NCBI GenBank assembly: GCA_013397455.1
Contig: VYZB01000134.1
Coordinates: 1,594,964-1,658,963, forward strand
DNA: 64,000 nt
Source: Crotophaga sulcirostris
Taxonomy: Eukaryota > Chordata > Aves > Cuculiformes > Crotophagidae
Direction of reading: 5' to 3'
Positions 11,851 through 23,010 of this stretch are shown here, piece by piece. The translations under genes and the position numbers were made by a program. The first letter of the stretch is position 1; every line of letters starts with the position of its first letter. Under the pieces are notes generated by a model. It searched no databases and was not told where the DNA came from. It worked only from the letters and a program-made list of their open reading frames with translations.

Positions 11851-14246
11851 CACAAGCTTGCAAGCAGACTGTCTCTTTGGTACCCCACCAGCATTGTGTT
11901 GAATGGATGGTGGCATGCATAAGAGGGAATTCCTAATAAATTCAAAATTAGAGTCGCCATGGTTTGGAAAATAGGAAGACTCCATCTTTTGTTTCATAGG
12001 AAATACAAACACTCTTTTCCCACAGGATACAATATTATGTCTTATTCCAGGAGCTAATTAGTTTGATACAGTGTGCTGTTTCCCCTTAATGTGTTTCGGA
12101 ATCATGTGGCTTATCCTCATTTGCTGAAAAAAAATTAGTTATGTGAAACTACATTCTTCTCTTCACATCCCTCATGTGCAGAAGAAAAGCCTATGGAAAC
12201 CATGTTAACTTGGAGGAAAATGTTTATTCAGAAAGATTGGAAGGATTTTAACTTTCTTAAATAAAAATGATTCAAGCAAACTGAAGTTTTTACATCTTAC
12301 CTGTTATTAATGTATGATATTTTTTCAAGTTACTGTAGCCAAAGGAGTGGACATAAACTTGTTACCTATAGACCATAAAGAGGAGTCTGTGCATTACTTC
12401 CTAAAGGGTCACAAAAGGTATTTAAGAGGTGCAAACGTATTGTGAGTTATGAAAATTAACTACACAGGGCTTTATAACTCCTCTGGAATATTGCATAAAG
12501 TCTGAACTTTTAAAAAAAAAATAAAAAAACCTCACTGGTCTAAAGCTCTGGGTTGATAATCATGAGTCATAACTGTCTCTAGAATAACAGATTGTGTAAT
12601 TAGGAACAGTCTAATATTAGCAGGAGGCAAAACTTCGTTAAGCCTGACTCAAGACCATGAAATAAACTCTCCCACTCTGTAAGTATCAGCCTCTGCACCT
12701 AAATCAACAGGGTGCATTTTTCCAGTCTTGTCTTTTTTAGTAAAAATGTAGGCATATATGCAAAACCAACACTTTAAACAGCAGAGGCCTTTTTCTACTA
12801 CACATACTGTGCCATATGTGGAGAGAATGGCATGACCTTTTTCACTTATATATCCTCTGCTGTAATAGACTTCATCAGAAGTCATCAGAGCAAGACCAGA
12901 ATGCATAATTGTTTTGTGTTTTCTCAGACATATACCATTTAATTGGAAGAAAATACCAACTAAACATCATATTGTTACTATTTTTGATGCAAAAGATGGC
13001 CAGTTTTAGAGCTTTATGAGTTACTTCTGCTTGGAGAAAAAAAGTAATGACTGAACATGTTATTTGATGCCATCCGGATTATAGAGAATGTACGCATTCT
13101 GCCTGAAAATTCTTATTTTACTCCTAGGTCTTACTCTGTTTTTTCAGGATTATGTACTTAATATCTTCCTAGCTACATTTTTAGTTCTTGGCTACTTTTT
13201 TTCTGTCTGCTTTTGTCCATACACAGACTCATATACACAGAGTCCTCCACTGTCTGGTACCTGTGCCCTGAAGCTGCATTTAGTCTCTAGTGAAAGTCAT
13301 CTCTGTCATAATGCCGCTTACACTCAGTGTGCATATGGCATATAGTTGAGTGGCAGGCCATATTTGCTCAGTTCTTTCCCTTAAGACAAAGAAAATGAGT
13401 TGTAGCATTTCTGTTCATTCACAAAGAAGGGTGGGTCCTTATTCAAGATTTTGTTGCAATTTTTTTAGTTCACTTTAGATTCAAAAAGAACAACTGTTAT
13501 TCAGGTGGAAATGACAATACAGAAATACACAATTTATCTAATCCCATTTTTCAGCAAAAGAAAGTTCAATTTCTGATCTCAGAAAATCATCCAAACTGAA
13601 GGCTATGCTTTTATAATGCTATTTCTGTACACTCGCTGTTCATGTTTGTTCTGTGGAATTATGGAGGGGGGAAATCAAAAGGAGATTTAGGTGTTGGCCC
13701 TAGGAGAGTAGGATTTAGTGAAACAAACAATAAGCTAAGGTACATTTGCGTTTTCTTTGTCACAAACAAAGGTGATAAATGTCTGCTAATCTTCCTTCAG
13801 AGCTGTGATACCTCACAACAGATTTTGGCAGCTGCACAGTGAGACAGCTGGGATGAAAACACTTCTGCGGAATTCAGGAACCTCTGGCTTCAGATAGAAG
13901 CCTTTGTTTGTTTATAGATTCAGTAGCCAAAGGGGATTGAAATGCAAAAGCCTACAAGCAATAGAGATAATTAGGAGAAAAACCTTTACAGAATATTAAA
14001 TACACAAGGCAGGACAGTCTTCTGAGATAGCTTGTCTTCTCTTTCAGACTTGGACAATATGAAGACTAAAAGTAAAGATAGTGTCTGTGTGAGATGACAT
14101 TTGCAAATTGTCACCTCTTCTTTCCAATTTGTTAAGAGGTAACAGAGCTCAAACCACATATTTAGTGTTATGCTCCTGAGATTTGGGTAAGGCCCACCAC
14201 CCTTTGTCCTTCTGTCCAATTGTACCAGCTCTTTTCTCTTCTTATC
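11851..14246. other. Intronic sequence, no gene seen
   Basis: AT-rich unique-looking sequence. Short ORFs at 12649-12906, 13088-13345 and 13986-14219 show no domain and are taken as chance. Confidence 0.6.
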
Positions 14247-14425
14247 ACAGTATCACAGTATCACAAGGTTGGAAAGGACCTCTGAGATCATCAAGTCCAA
14301 CCTATAAGCCAACACTAACACCAACCCATCATCTAAACCATGGCACTCAGTGCCTCACCCAGTCTTCCCTTAAACACCTCCAGGGCTGGTGACTCCATCA
14401 CCTCCCTGGGCAGCACATTCCAATA
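14247..14425 (-). mobile_element. CR1 LINE 3' end, minus strand, with octamer tail
   Basis: The segment with AAGGTTGGAAAGGACCTCTG, AGATCATCAAGTCCAACC and CCTGGGCAGCACATTCCA is the complement of a typical CR1 3' end. Near-identical phrasing occurs at 34810-34980 in the window. Three ATCACA(GT) octamer units at 14247-14269 form the tail. Confidence 0.85.
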
Positions 14426-14640
14426 TTAACAGTTCTTTTCTCCCACTACTGCAAGTTTCATTAAAAACAATGTCTGTGTTTTTCCTTTCAGAACTGCTAT
14501 TAGAATGGCAAAAAGATCTCAGCGAGTTGCCAGATTATCTGGTTCAACTTGAGAACTGCTAGATAAAGCCTCTAAAACTGTAGCTATAGATCAAGCATTG
14601 CTGATCATTCTATCCATGCTCAGCCTCCAGATGTAGGAAA
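14426..14640. other. Short spacer between CR1 fragments
   Basis: AT-rich spacer; nothing recognised. Confidence 0.5.
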
Positions 14641-15985
14641 TCAGGCAAGGAAGGGAGAAGACCAGTGCGGCTGAGTAGAGACCTGCTGGTCAAACCAAAG
14701 ATCAAGAGGGAACTGCACAGGCAGTGCAAGCAGGGACAGGGAACCTGGGAAGTGTATAGGGATGCTGCCTTTTGTGTGTAGGGATGGGTTCAGGAAGGCC
14801 AAGGTGCAGCTGGAGCTGAACTCGGTAAGGGAAAAAAAGAATAACACAAAGGGTTTCTACTGGTATGTCAATCAGAAAACAAAATGTAAAGAAAGCGGGT
14901 GGACTGTTCGGTGGGTAAGGAATTGGTTGGATGGTTGCATTCAGAGAGTGGTGGTCAACAGCTCAATGTCCAGATGGAGACCCGTGACAAGCAGGTCCCT
15001 CAGGGATCCGTACTGGGACAGACTGTGCTGTTGTATATTTTTATTGATGATATAGACTGTGAGATCAAGTGGACCTCGGTAAGCTTGCAGATGACACCAA
15101 GCTGAGTGGTGCAGTGGTCACACCAGAAGGATGGGATGTCATCCACAGGGACCTGGACAAGCTGAAGGAGTGGGCCTGTGTAAACCTCATGAGGTCCAAC
15201 AAGGCCAAGTGCAAGGTCCTACACCTGGGTCAGGGCAATCTACCATTTCAATAGAGGATGGGGTACGATGTCATTGACAGCAGCCCTGCGGAGAAGGACT
15301 TGGCAGCGCTGATTGATGAGAAACTCAACATGAGTCAGCAATGCACACTCCCAGACCAGAAGGCCAAACGTGTCCTGGGCTGTGTCAAAAGAAGTGCGAC
15401 CAGCAGGTTGAGAGAGAGGATCCTCCCCCTCTACCCTGCTTTTGTGAGACCCCACCTGGAAGATTGTGTTCAGTCCTGGAATCCCCAACATAAGAAGGAT
15501 ATGGAACTGTTGGAACAGGTCCACAGCAAGGTAACAAAGATGATCCCAGGGCTGGAGCCCCTCTGCTATGAGGACAGACAGAGAGAGTTGGGGTTGTTCA
15601 GCCTGGAGAAGAGGAGGCTCCGGGGAGACCTTATAGTGGCCCTCCAGTACCTGAAGGGGGTCTGTAAGAAAGCTGTGGAGGGACTTTCTAGGGCAAGTAG
15701 AGATAGGACGAGGGGGAATGGCTTTAAATTGGAAGAAGGAAGATTTACATTAGACATTAGGAAGAAATTCTTCACCATGAGGGTGGTGAGGCCCTGGCAC
15801 AGGTTGCCCAGGGAAGCTGTGGGTGCTCCCTCCCTGGAAGTGTTCAAGGTCAGGTTGGATGGGGCCTTGGACAGCCTGGGCTGGTGGGAGGGGTCCCTGC
15901 CCATGGCAAGGGGGTTAGAACTGGATGATCTTTAAGGCACCTTCCAACCCGAACATAATATGATTCTACGGTTCTATGATAAACT
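14641..15985 (+). mobile_element. CR1 LINE with large internal deletion and intact-looking C-terminal frame
   Basis: The element begins in the endonuclease-RT linker ([15 protein letters not shown] in one frame), then jumps at about 14895-14900 directly to the RT region encoding [14 protein letters not shown]. It continues through the [11 protein letters not shown] motif, [22 protein letters not shown] and a 225-residue open frame (15258-15935) ending in EVFKVRLDGALDSLGWW and LELDDL. The 3' end is CTTCCAACCCGAACATAATA then GATTCTACGGTTCTATGAT. Most of the RT fingers and palm is missing. Frameshifts separate the parts, so no functional protein is expected. It appears to be a different CR1 subfamily from 10008-11850. 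Confidence 0.92.
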
Positions 15986-18900
15986 GCTTTCAAATCTGCC
16001 AGTGCTGGTAATCACAAAATCATTCATTTTGAACTCTTCCTTCTGCAGATCCTCTTCTTATTACTTTTAATTCCTCTTTCAAGTTATTATATTTTCTTTT
16101 GATTGTTTTCTGTCACATTGGCTCTCTACCTTATTTGCATGTTTCCCTCTGGCAGCCTTGCTCTCTCTTTTGTATTATCTTCCTTTCCACATAAGAATAT
16201 TGTCCTCTTCTCCTAACAATCTTAGGAGAGACCACTTCTCTCCCAGGTATCCCAGGTCTACTTTAGTCAGCCTTTACACAGAACTGAAGCTGCAAGGGCT
16301 GGATCAAAGATATCTGGAAAGCTGAGAGCTTGCCAACTGCTTCTTTGGCTTGACTAAGAGGCATATCTACCCTTCTGGCATACCCTATCGGCTTTGAAGC
16401 CAATCATCTGCAGAGCTATTTGTCAGCTCACAGTGGTAACTACATGATAGTACATCTCCAGAGAAAATCTTTTTCACAGGGTGCAACAGGCAAGGAAAAA
16501 AGTTATATAAGTTAACACCATTTAAGCTGTATTTACTAATATTTTTGTGGGTTTGGAGAAGAAATTTGGCCAAAAGGGCAGTTTCGGCAAGTAGTCTGGA
16601 CTTAATGTCGGTAATATAGGTTTGTAAAATAGGACACATTTATTTAACCCTTTTTACTCTGCTCATAAGAAAGGATCAGTTTTATCTGGCAGCAAACATA
16701 TGAGGTTGTCTGAGGAATTTCTTAACTTAGTTTGTCTCAGGATATTTATTTCAGTCAGATTTTTACTGCATAAAAACTTTGATTACTTTAGAAGTAACAT
16801 TTGGGCTGGATAAGCATGATATATTTTCAAAAATTCTATCATTGTTTTTTTCAGAGCAACCAAATGAAATCTGCTGGAATAACACAAATATATTATGCAC
16901 TTTTAAGTACTTTATACTAAATGGAGTTGTTTTACTTAGAAAAACAATATCTAAAATTATCTTAAGGGTGCCAAAAATAGTAAACTAATAGCTTAGATTA
17001 AATACATTTTTTTTGTAATAGATAAAATTCTCTAGCTAAGAGTAATACTTCACAGTGTCAGTTGTGCACCAAGCAACAACTCCAGTCCCATTCAAGTTAG
17101 TAGTGGTATTATGATTCATGTTCTGATATTAGAGAAACTGTCCTTTCACCACTTCAAAGACAGATCTAGCAAGATGATTTTTGATGATAAATTTTTGCAC
17201 ATACCGCCAGCATTTAATGATGACTACGGCTCACATTTTCTTGTCTAGGTCTTTTTACCCTGTAGGAAGCAATGTCTAAAGTCTTTCTAAACCTTTACCA
17301 GGCTTTAGAATTCAATTTCCTTTTAAGTTTTGATTTTGGATTAATCAATGGAAGAATCACAGTCATGATAATATTTTCTGCAAAAACAAATGATTTTGTA
17401 GACTGTCCAACATTTCTTTATTCTTTCACTACCTGAACTTCACCTTTTGGACTTTCATAAAAAATATTATTTTGTCTTTAAAACCTATCATTCAGTTCTT
17501 TGCTTAAATTAATTCATATTTCTTATTTGGACTCTTTGATACATGCAAAATTACTGGAATAAATCCTCCTCCCTTGGTAACAGAGATATATATTCAGTGT
17601 CTTTCACTAAGAAAAGGGAACTGACATCTACAGTCCAAAGACAGGACAGTCATAAAGAGAAATTAAGTTGAATGTCTATGTCCATTCAACTGACACAATT
17701 TCTTTTTATTCAAGCAAGGTATGGGATATAGTAAAGAATTCAATAAATATTCAAGACTTAATTCACATCCTTTAGGAAAATTTCCTGTTGTAGTGCAAGA
17801 AGATATTGCTTCTAAGGTGGCACAAACATCTGGGAATTCTTCACTGAGCAATACCAAAAGAGTTTGCCTTCTTGCACAGCAGTTGATGTGAACTATCTGA
17901 AAACAGAAACCTGTAAGATGTATGTTCTAACAGTGGGGTATTTGTGCCCAGCTGTTTAAAAGTGCAGAAGTTTTGCTTTGCTGCCTCTGCAGTCGGAACA
18001 TTCTAGCCTCTCCCTTCTTTTTTGCTGTTTGGCATATAAGGTGTCCGTTGGTATTACAGCTGCTCTCAACATAACATCATACCCTAAGTGGGGTCAAAAA
18101 CCAGAGGCAAGGCAGATGTACACAAATACCATCTTGAATACCTCTCTTAAGTGAAAAGAAACCTTCTATGAGACTGAGTGAGCAGTTGCAAAAGAAGGGC
18201 TCCAAACATGCAAAGTCTGATGGAAAAACTATATAATAACAGGCAAACAGTGAGAATACAAAAAAAAAAAAAAAAGGAAGAGCCTTCCCTCATCTTGAGG
18301 GTATGAAGTTTACAACATAACTCCGGTACCAGCTGAAGAATGTTGGTCTGGAAAGAAATTTGGTGTTTGAAGAAAGCACCAGATGTTGAGTCAGCCATGG
18401 ATCTTTCTCTGCAGTATTTGCTGTACCAAAAGTGATTCTGCAGCTCATGCCATTGGGTTTTTGTTGTTGCTGTTGTTTGATGAGATTTTTTTTGGTTTGG
18501 TTGGTTTTGTTTGGTTTGTTGGGTTTTTTTTAAATGCAGTACATAATGGGAAATTGTTTATTATCTATCTATGCAGTTCCCAAAAATGAGATAGGGAGAC
18601 TTTGGACACAATGGGGACCCACATAGAAATATAAGATATGGATATGAAGGATCTGCTCCTTCAAAGACCTTTAATGATACAACAGAACTTACTTCTCTAT
18701 CCAGAACATATGTATATCATGAGTAACCTACAGGCTCTGTAAGTGACTGGAAAAACTACTGCTACAGGTGAGGAGAAGACTACAGGCAAGTTTGGCGTGA
18801 GGCATGACAAACACATATTATACCAAATGCCCCAAGAGCGACAATCTGGTTGAAAGCCAGTACTGTCACAAACCTGTCTGCCAAAAGACAAACTTTTGTT

Positions 18901-20247
18901 GCACAAAGGTCCAATACTGTCCTTGTGAGTTGGGAAGGTTAACAGGAATAGATCAAGCTTCTGGACTTTGACAGGACCATGGAAGAGTGAAAGTGTCACG
19001 CAACACAAACAGTGTTTCTCTGTGGGAAGACAAAAAAGGTACCTGGAACTGATAGTGTCCTATGAAATAAAAAATACGTAAAGAAGCTGAATAGGGAGGT
19101 TTTTTGCTTTTGTTTTTATAAGGTTTGTTAAGAATTAGAACAGTTGCATTTCCTCTTGATGCGTTTTAGAGTACTATCTCACAATTTGGTGACAGACAAA
19201 GGAGATTCTTCTAGCACGAGAATTCCTCACGTCTCCTTCGTTTCTCCCCTTGCCCTTCCATCCCCCTTCGTACACACAGTGATTAGTGTTACGGCAATTC
19301 CTGTTCGGCTTGAGTGTATAACCCTACCCGTTTTCAGACCAGTTCAAGGGGTTTCTAAAACTACAAACATCAGGGAACAGTGTTAGTGCACTATGGCTAC
19401 ATAAACTGCAGCCCACAAACCATACAAGCAGTGGACTTCATGTGTGTGACTTTATGACACAGTATACTGTGCTCTGATCACCTCCTGCCTGTCCAGCACC
19501 CTAAAGAGTGATTTTGGCTGGAAATTGACTTGCAATTGGGAGTCTTGATCTGAATCAAGCGATTACCAGAAGCGCTAAACTAACCACTCTACAGAACAAA
19601 GCTCTTGATTACCCAAGGGTCTAGTAAAGGTAGGAGCTTCTTCATAGGAATTTGCTTATCTCGGTCTCTGTTCGTGTAAATTTAAAATGATAAATTTAAA
19701 ACTTAATCAGCTATTACCAAATCTTAAAGTCTCCCAACAGTTCAGAAGTTATTTAAATTAAAAGAAAAGTAAAGCAAACACAGGGTCACAAAAACATTCT
19801 TCTGGACAGAGCAAAAACATTTGGCACACCCTATGCCTCCATTTTAAATTTGACAGTCTTGAGTGGAGCACTATTATAAACAACATTATGCATACAAAGA
19901 CATTAAAACTTCACAAATATTACTGAAATCTTACAGTACACCTGCGAGGAGGTTATTATTTTGCTGACTGAACAAGAAGTACATAGAAAAACAAGTTGAT
20001 CCTGTTCACAAAACAAGTCTGTCCCAAAAATGAACAAGACTCAATCTTACCATTTTCAGTCTGCATCTTTTCCCTAAAATCACTATTTTCCCTCTTCAGG
20101 CAGTTTTTTAGGAGTGTAGTGGCTACCTTTACTAACTCTCACCTCTGACACAGGGTGTATTTCTACATTAAATAATATGCTATTGCAAACAGGAAAGTTG
20201 TATTAACACACAGAAATGAGGAAAAGAACAAAACCAGAGGAGCTTAC
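15986..20247. other. Intronic sequence, no gene seen
   Basis: AT-rich sequence without recognised interspersed repeats. It has a 16-A run at 18260-18275 and a T/G-rich low-complexity stretch at 18454-18532. Confidence 0.6.
18454..18532. repeat. T/G-rich low-complexity tract
   Basis: TTG and GGTTT units dominate this 79-base tract. Confidence 0.8.
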
Positions 20248-20428
20248 CCAAATCCAGAAAACAAGCGACAGAAGAGGAAGAAGCCATAGCCCTGGACAAA
20301 TGATGAAAGGAAGGCAAAGAATCCATTGACAGACATGCATATCAGGAGTGACTGTCTCCTTCCCACTTTGTCTGCCAAGCCTCCCCAGAAGAATGCCCCC
20401 ACCATCATCCCAAGGTACACTATGCTAC
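20248..20428 (-). CDS. SV2C: SV2C exon 3: TM2 to TM4 with MFS motif A
   Basis: This 181-nt exon starts with two bases completing Gly194, encodes residues 195-253, and ends with two bases of Gly254. The acceptor lies behind a 16-T run followed by GTATTGCAG, and the donor is GTAAGC. TM2 starts SIVYLGMMVGAFFWGG. The cytoplasmic loop GGLADKVGRR (209-218) is the classic major facilitator motif A, with its conserved Gly, Asp and Arg residues in place. TM3 is about 220-238, and TM4 begins around YGFFLFCRLFSGFG. Sequence and phase join perfectly to the exons on either side. Nothing is truncated and no stop interrupts it. Confidence 0.96.
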
Positions 20429-20437
20429 CTGCAATAC

Positions 20438-20453
20438 AAAAAAAAAAAAAAAA
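20438..20453 (-). promoter_or_regulatory. Polypyrimidine tract of SV2C exon 3 acceptor
   Basis: A 16-base A run on the + strand is a pure T run on the minus strand. It ends 10 bases from the exon 3 boundary and is followed by GTATTGCAG. It is well placed as the polypyrimidine tract. Confidence 0.8.
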
Positions 20454-21738
20454 GAATGTTGTTTTGTGAGCTACATAACTGACCACAATTGACCACACCA
20501 AAAATAACATATTTACGAAACAAACAGTATAGAGATTAATTTCTCCTTTCTCGGTGAATAGAAATTATATGCATAGTTTTTCAAATGTATCTCAGGAGAA
20601 CAGATTTCCCACTGTGTCATTGTTGTCTGTTACCAGACACAATTATTAAATAGGGTGCCTCCAGCTAAAACAATTAAAATACAGGCAAATAAGACTGAAG
20701 AGGAGAACAAATGCCACTAGTTCCTCAGTAATAGGCTGTATTCATGTTAAATACTGCAAAAACTAAAACAAATTGTCTGAACATTTCTAGAACATACGCA
20801 GTCCTGCATAAGATTAATCCCTGGGAGTAAGACGTGTTAAGTCTAAAACAAGCTGATTATGAAATATATCTATAGAGTTAAAGATGACTAGCTTGATCGT
20901 TTTTTTTCTTCCTCCTACTTCAGCATATTGCTTTACTTCAAAAGCCACAGTCCTGTATAGAAAAAGGCACTGGAATGCTTTGGGTTTCTTTTTTTCACAA
21001 AGAATTTTGAACATACAAATTGCAGTTTATTTACATATATTAAAATTAGTCAAGGAAAAATTGGTTTTGGGTGATTTTACTTCTGATTTAATGATGTCTT
21101 CAAAGTTAAGCTATTTCCAACAGAAAGATAAGTTGAAATATTTAACACTCTGTCCATTCACATCTTTGTATATTGTATATTATTTCCTATCCAGGGACAA
21201 ACCCTCTGTGAGACACTTGGCAAAGACGCACAACACATTGAACAGAGTGTCAGAAGCAAAAGTAGTTACCAACCCTTGGACAGAACCAATCAGATTTGTA
21301 TTTTATCTCATAGCTGTATTATTCTTTTTCCATCTACCTTCTTATTGAGCTTCCCAAATTGGGGTTTATCTATCTTACAGTTGGTAGCACCTTATACACC
21401 TATTATAGAGCAGGAATTAAATATGGAGTAGATGGAAGCAGCTGAATACTAGCAATCCTTGTTCCATGTCTCTTTTCGGTCAGCCACAAGAAGTGATAAA
21501 TTCTCTGGCAACTCTGCTGGGTTTTAATTGTTGTTTAAAATTCTGGCCTCCAAAAGAATCACCTCTGCCCTGAAGAAGATAGTTGAAATGGAATGAAAGG
21601 TGAAAAAAATGCATAAATGCCTGGGCTTTGTTATCTGCATATTAACAAGGAGGTCACTCATCAATATTTCCATGCTTGGAATTCTATATGTTAACATCTG
21701 AAGTGCTGACATTTGCAGGGTCTCATGCACCCCAAAAT
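20454..21738. other. Intronic sequence, no gene seen
   Basis: AT-rich intron between exon 3 and the assembly gap. The 154-codon ORF at 20884-21348 has no recognisable domain and composition like the surrounding intron. Confidence 0.6.
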
Positions 21739-22228
21739 NNNNNNNNNNNNNNNNNNNNNNNNNNNNNNNNNNNNNNNNNNNNNNNNNNNNNNNNNNNNNN
21801 NNNNNNNNNNNNNNNNNNNNNNNNNNNNNNNNNNNNNNNNNNNNNNNNNNNNNNNNNNNNNNNNNNNNNNNNNNNNNNNNNNNNNNNNNNNNNNNNNNNN
21901 NNNNNNNNNNNNNNNNNNNNNNNNNNNNNNNNNNNNNNNNNNNNNNNNNNNNNNNNNNNNNNNNNNNNNNNNNNNNNNNNNNNNNNNNNNNNNNNNNNNN
22001 NNNNNNNNNNNNNNNNNNNNNNNNNNNNNNNNNNNNNNNNNNNNNNNNNNNNNNNNNNNNNNNNNNNNNNNNNNNNNNNNNNNNNNNNNNNNNNNNNNNN
22101 NNNNNNNNNNNNNNNNNNNNNNNNNNNNNNNNNNNNNNNNNNNNNNNNNNNNNNNNNNNNNNNNNNNNNNNNNNNNNNNNNNNNNNNNNNNNNNNNNNNN
22201 NNNNNNNNNNNNNNNNNNNNNNNNNNNN
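21739..22228. other. Assembly gap (490 N)
   Basis: 490 undetermined bases. Open frames spanning it are artefacts. Confidence 0.99.
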
Positions 22229-22499
22229 TCAGTATCCACTAGTTGTTTTTAAATTAAAGGCCTCTACAGAGTAAACACCATTGCTGCCTCTGAGCAGTAA
22301 TTTTACAATTTGAGCTATCCACTACTATGAAAGATTTGTAAAATCACATAGGAAGAAAACTCTTCCAAGTGTAAGCAGTAAAACATATGGAAAGTTTTTC
22401 TCTCCTGAGAACCAGTGAAGCATAGTAATTCAGAAATAAGAATAAGCATGGAACAGCCACAATGTATCACAAAAGAAACGCACATAATATTTTAAAATG

Positions 22500-23010
22500 C
22501 AGACCAGGGATGCATTTCAGGGATGGGGCACCTACGACTTCTCTGGGCAAACTGTTCCAGTGCCCCACCACCCTCACAGTAAAAAATTTCTACCTAATAT
22601 CTAATCGAAATCTCCCCTCCTTCAGCTTAATACTATTACCCCTTCTCCTATCACTGTACTCCTTGATAAAAAGCCCCTCCCTATCTTTTCATGATCTTGC
22701 CTGGTACAGAGGTAGGATTGACCAGTCTGTAGTTTCCCAGGTATCCCTTTTTATTTTTTTTAAAAATGGGAGATATGTTTCCCTTTTTCCAGCCAGAGGG
22801 AACTTCACCAGACTGCCACAACTTCTCAAATATGTTGGATAGTGGCTTAGCAACTTCATCTGCCAGTTCCCTCAGGAGCAGCAGATGCCTCTCATCAGGT
22901 CCCATGGACTTGTGCACCTTCAAGTTCCTTAAACGGTCTTGCACATGATCTTCTCCTATGGTGGGCAGTTCTTCAGTCTTACAGTCTCTCCCTTTGTCAG
23001 TGCAGAGCAG
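22500..23010 (-). mobile_element. Mosaic CR1 LINE fragment, minus strand
   Basis: On the minus strand the left part of the element (22690-23010) encodes [20 protein letters not shown] and [18 protein letters not shown], then [15 protein letters not shown], all typical of the CR1 region just before and in the first RT motifs. It is joined at about 22684 to the CR1 3' region (22500-22680, the complement of GCAAACTGTTCCAGTG and CACCCTCACAGTAAAAAATT). The middle of RT is missing. Confidence 0.85.

Larger units (their letters stand above)
4485..20247 (-). other. SV2C: SV2C intron between exons 3 and 4
   Basis: This 15,763-base intron has a canonical GTAAGC donor at the exon 3 end and a TTTTAG acceptor at exon 4. 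It contains four CR1 fragments and a GC-rich insert, listed separately. The rest is AT-rich unique-looking sequence without supported genes. Confidence 0.93.

Noticed and set aside
15258..15935. 225-codon open frame as a possible host gene
   Set aside because: It is the C-terminal part of CR1 ORF2; the same blocks recur in the other CR1 copies of the window.
19543..19597. tRNA-like phrase on the minus strand (TAGAGTGGTTAG, TTTAGCGCTTCTGG)
   Set aside because: An A-box-like stretch is visible, but no cloverleaf, anticodon arm or clear B box follows. At best it is a worn tRNA-derived SINE, and I cannot support it.
20884..21348. 154-codon ORF on the plus strand
   Set aside because: Its composition is that of the AT-rich intron, with no domain and no splice or start context suggesting a gene. 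A chance ORF is likeliest.
21676..22252. ORFs of about 180 codons on both strands
   Set aside because: They run through undetermined bases and are artefacts of the gap.
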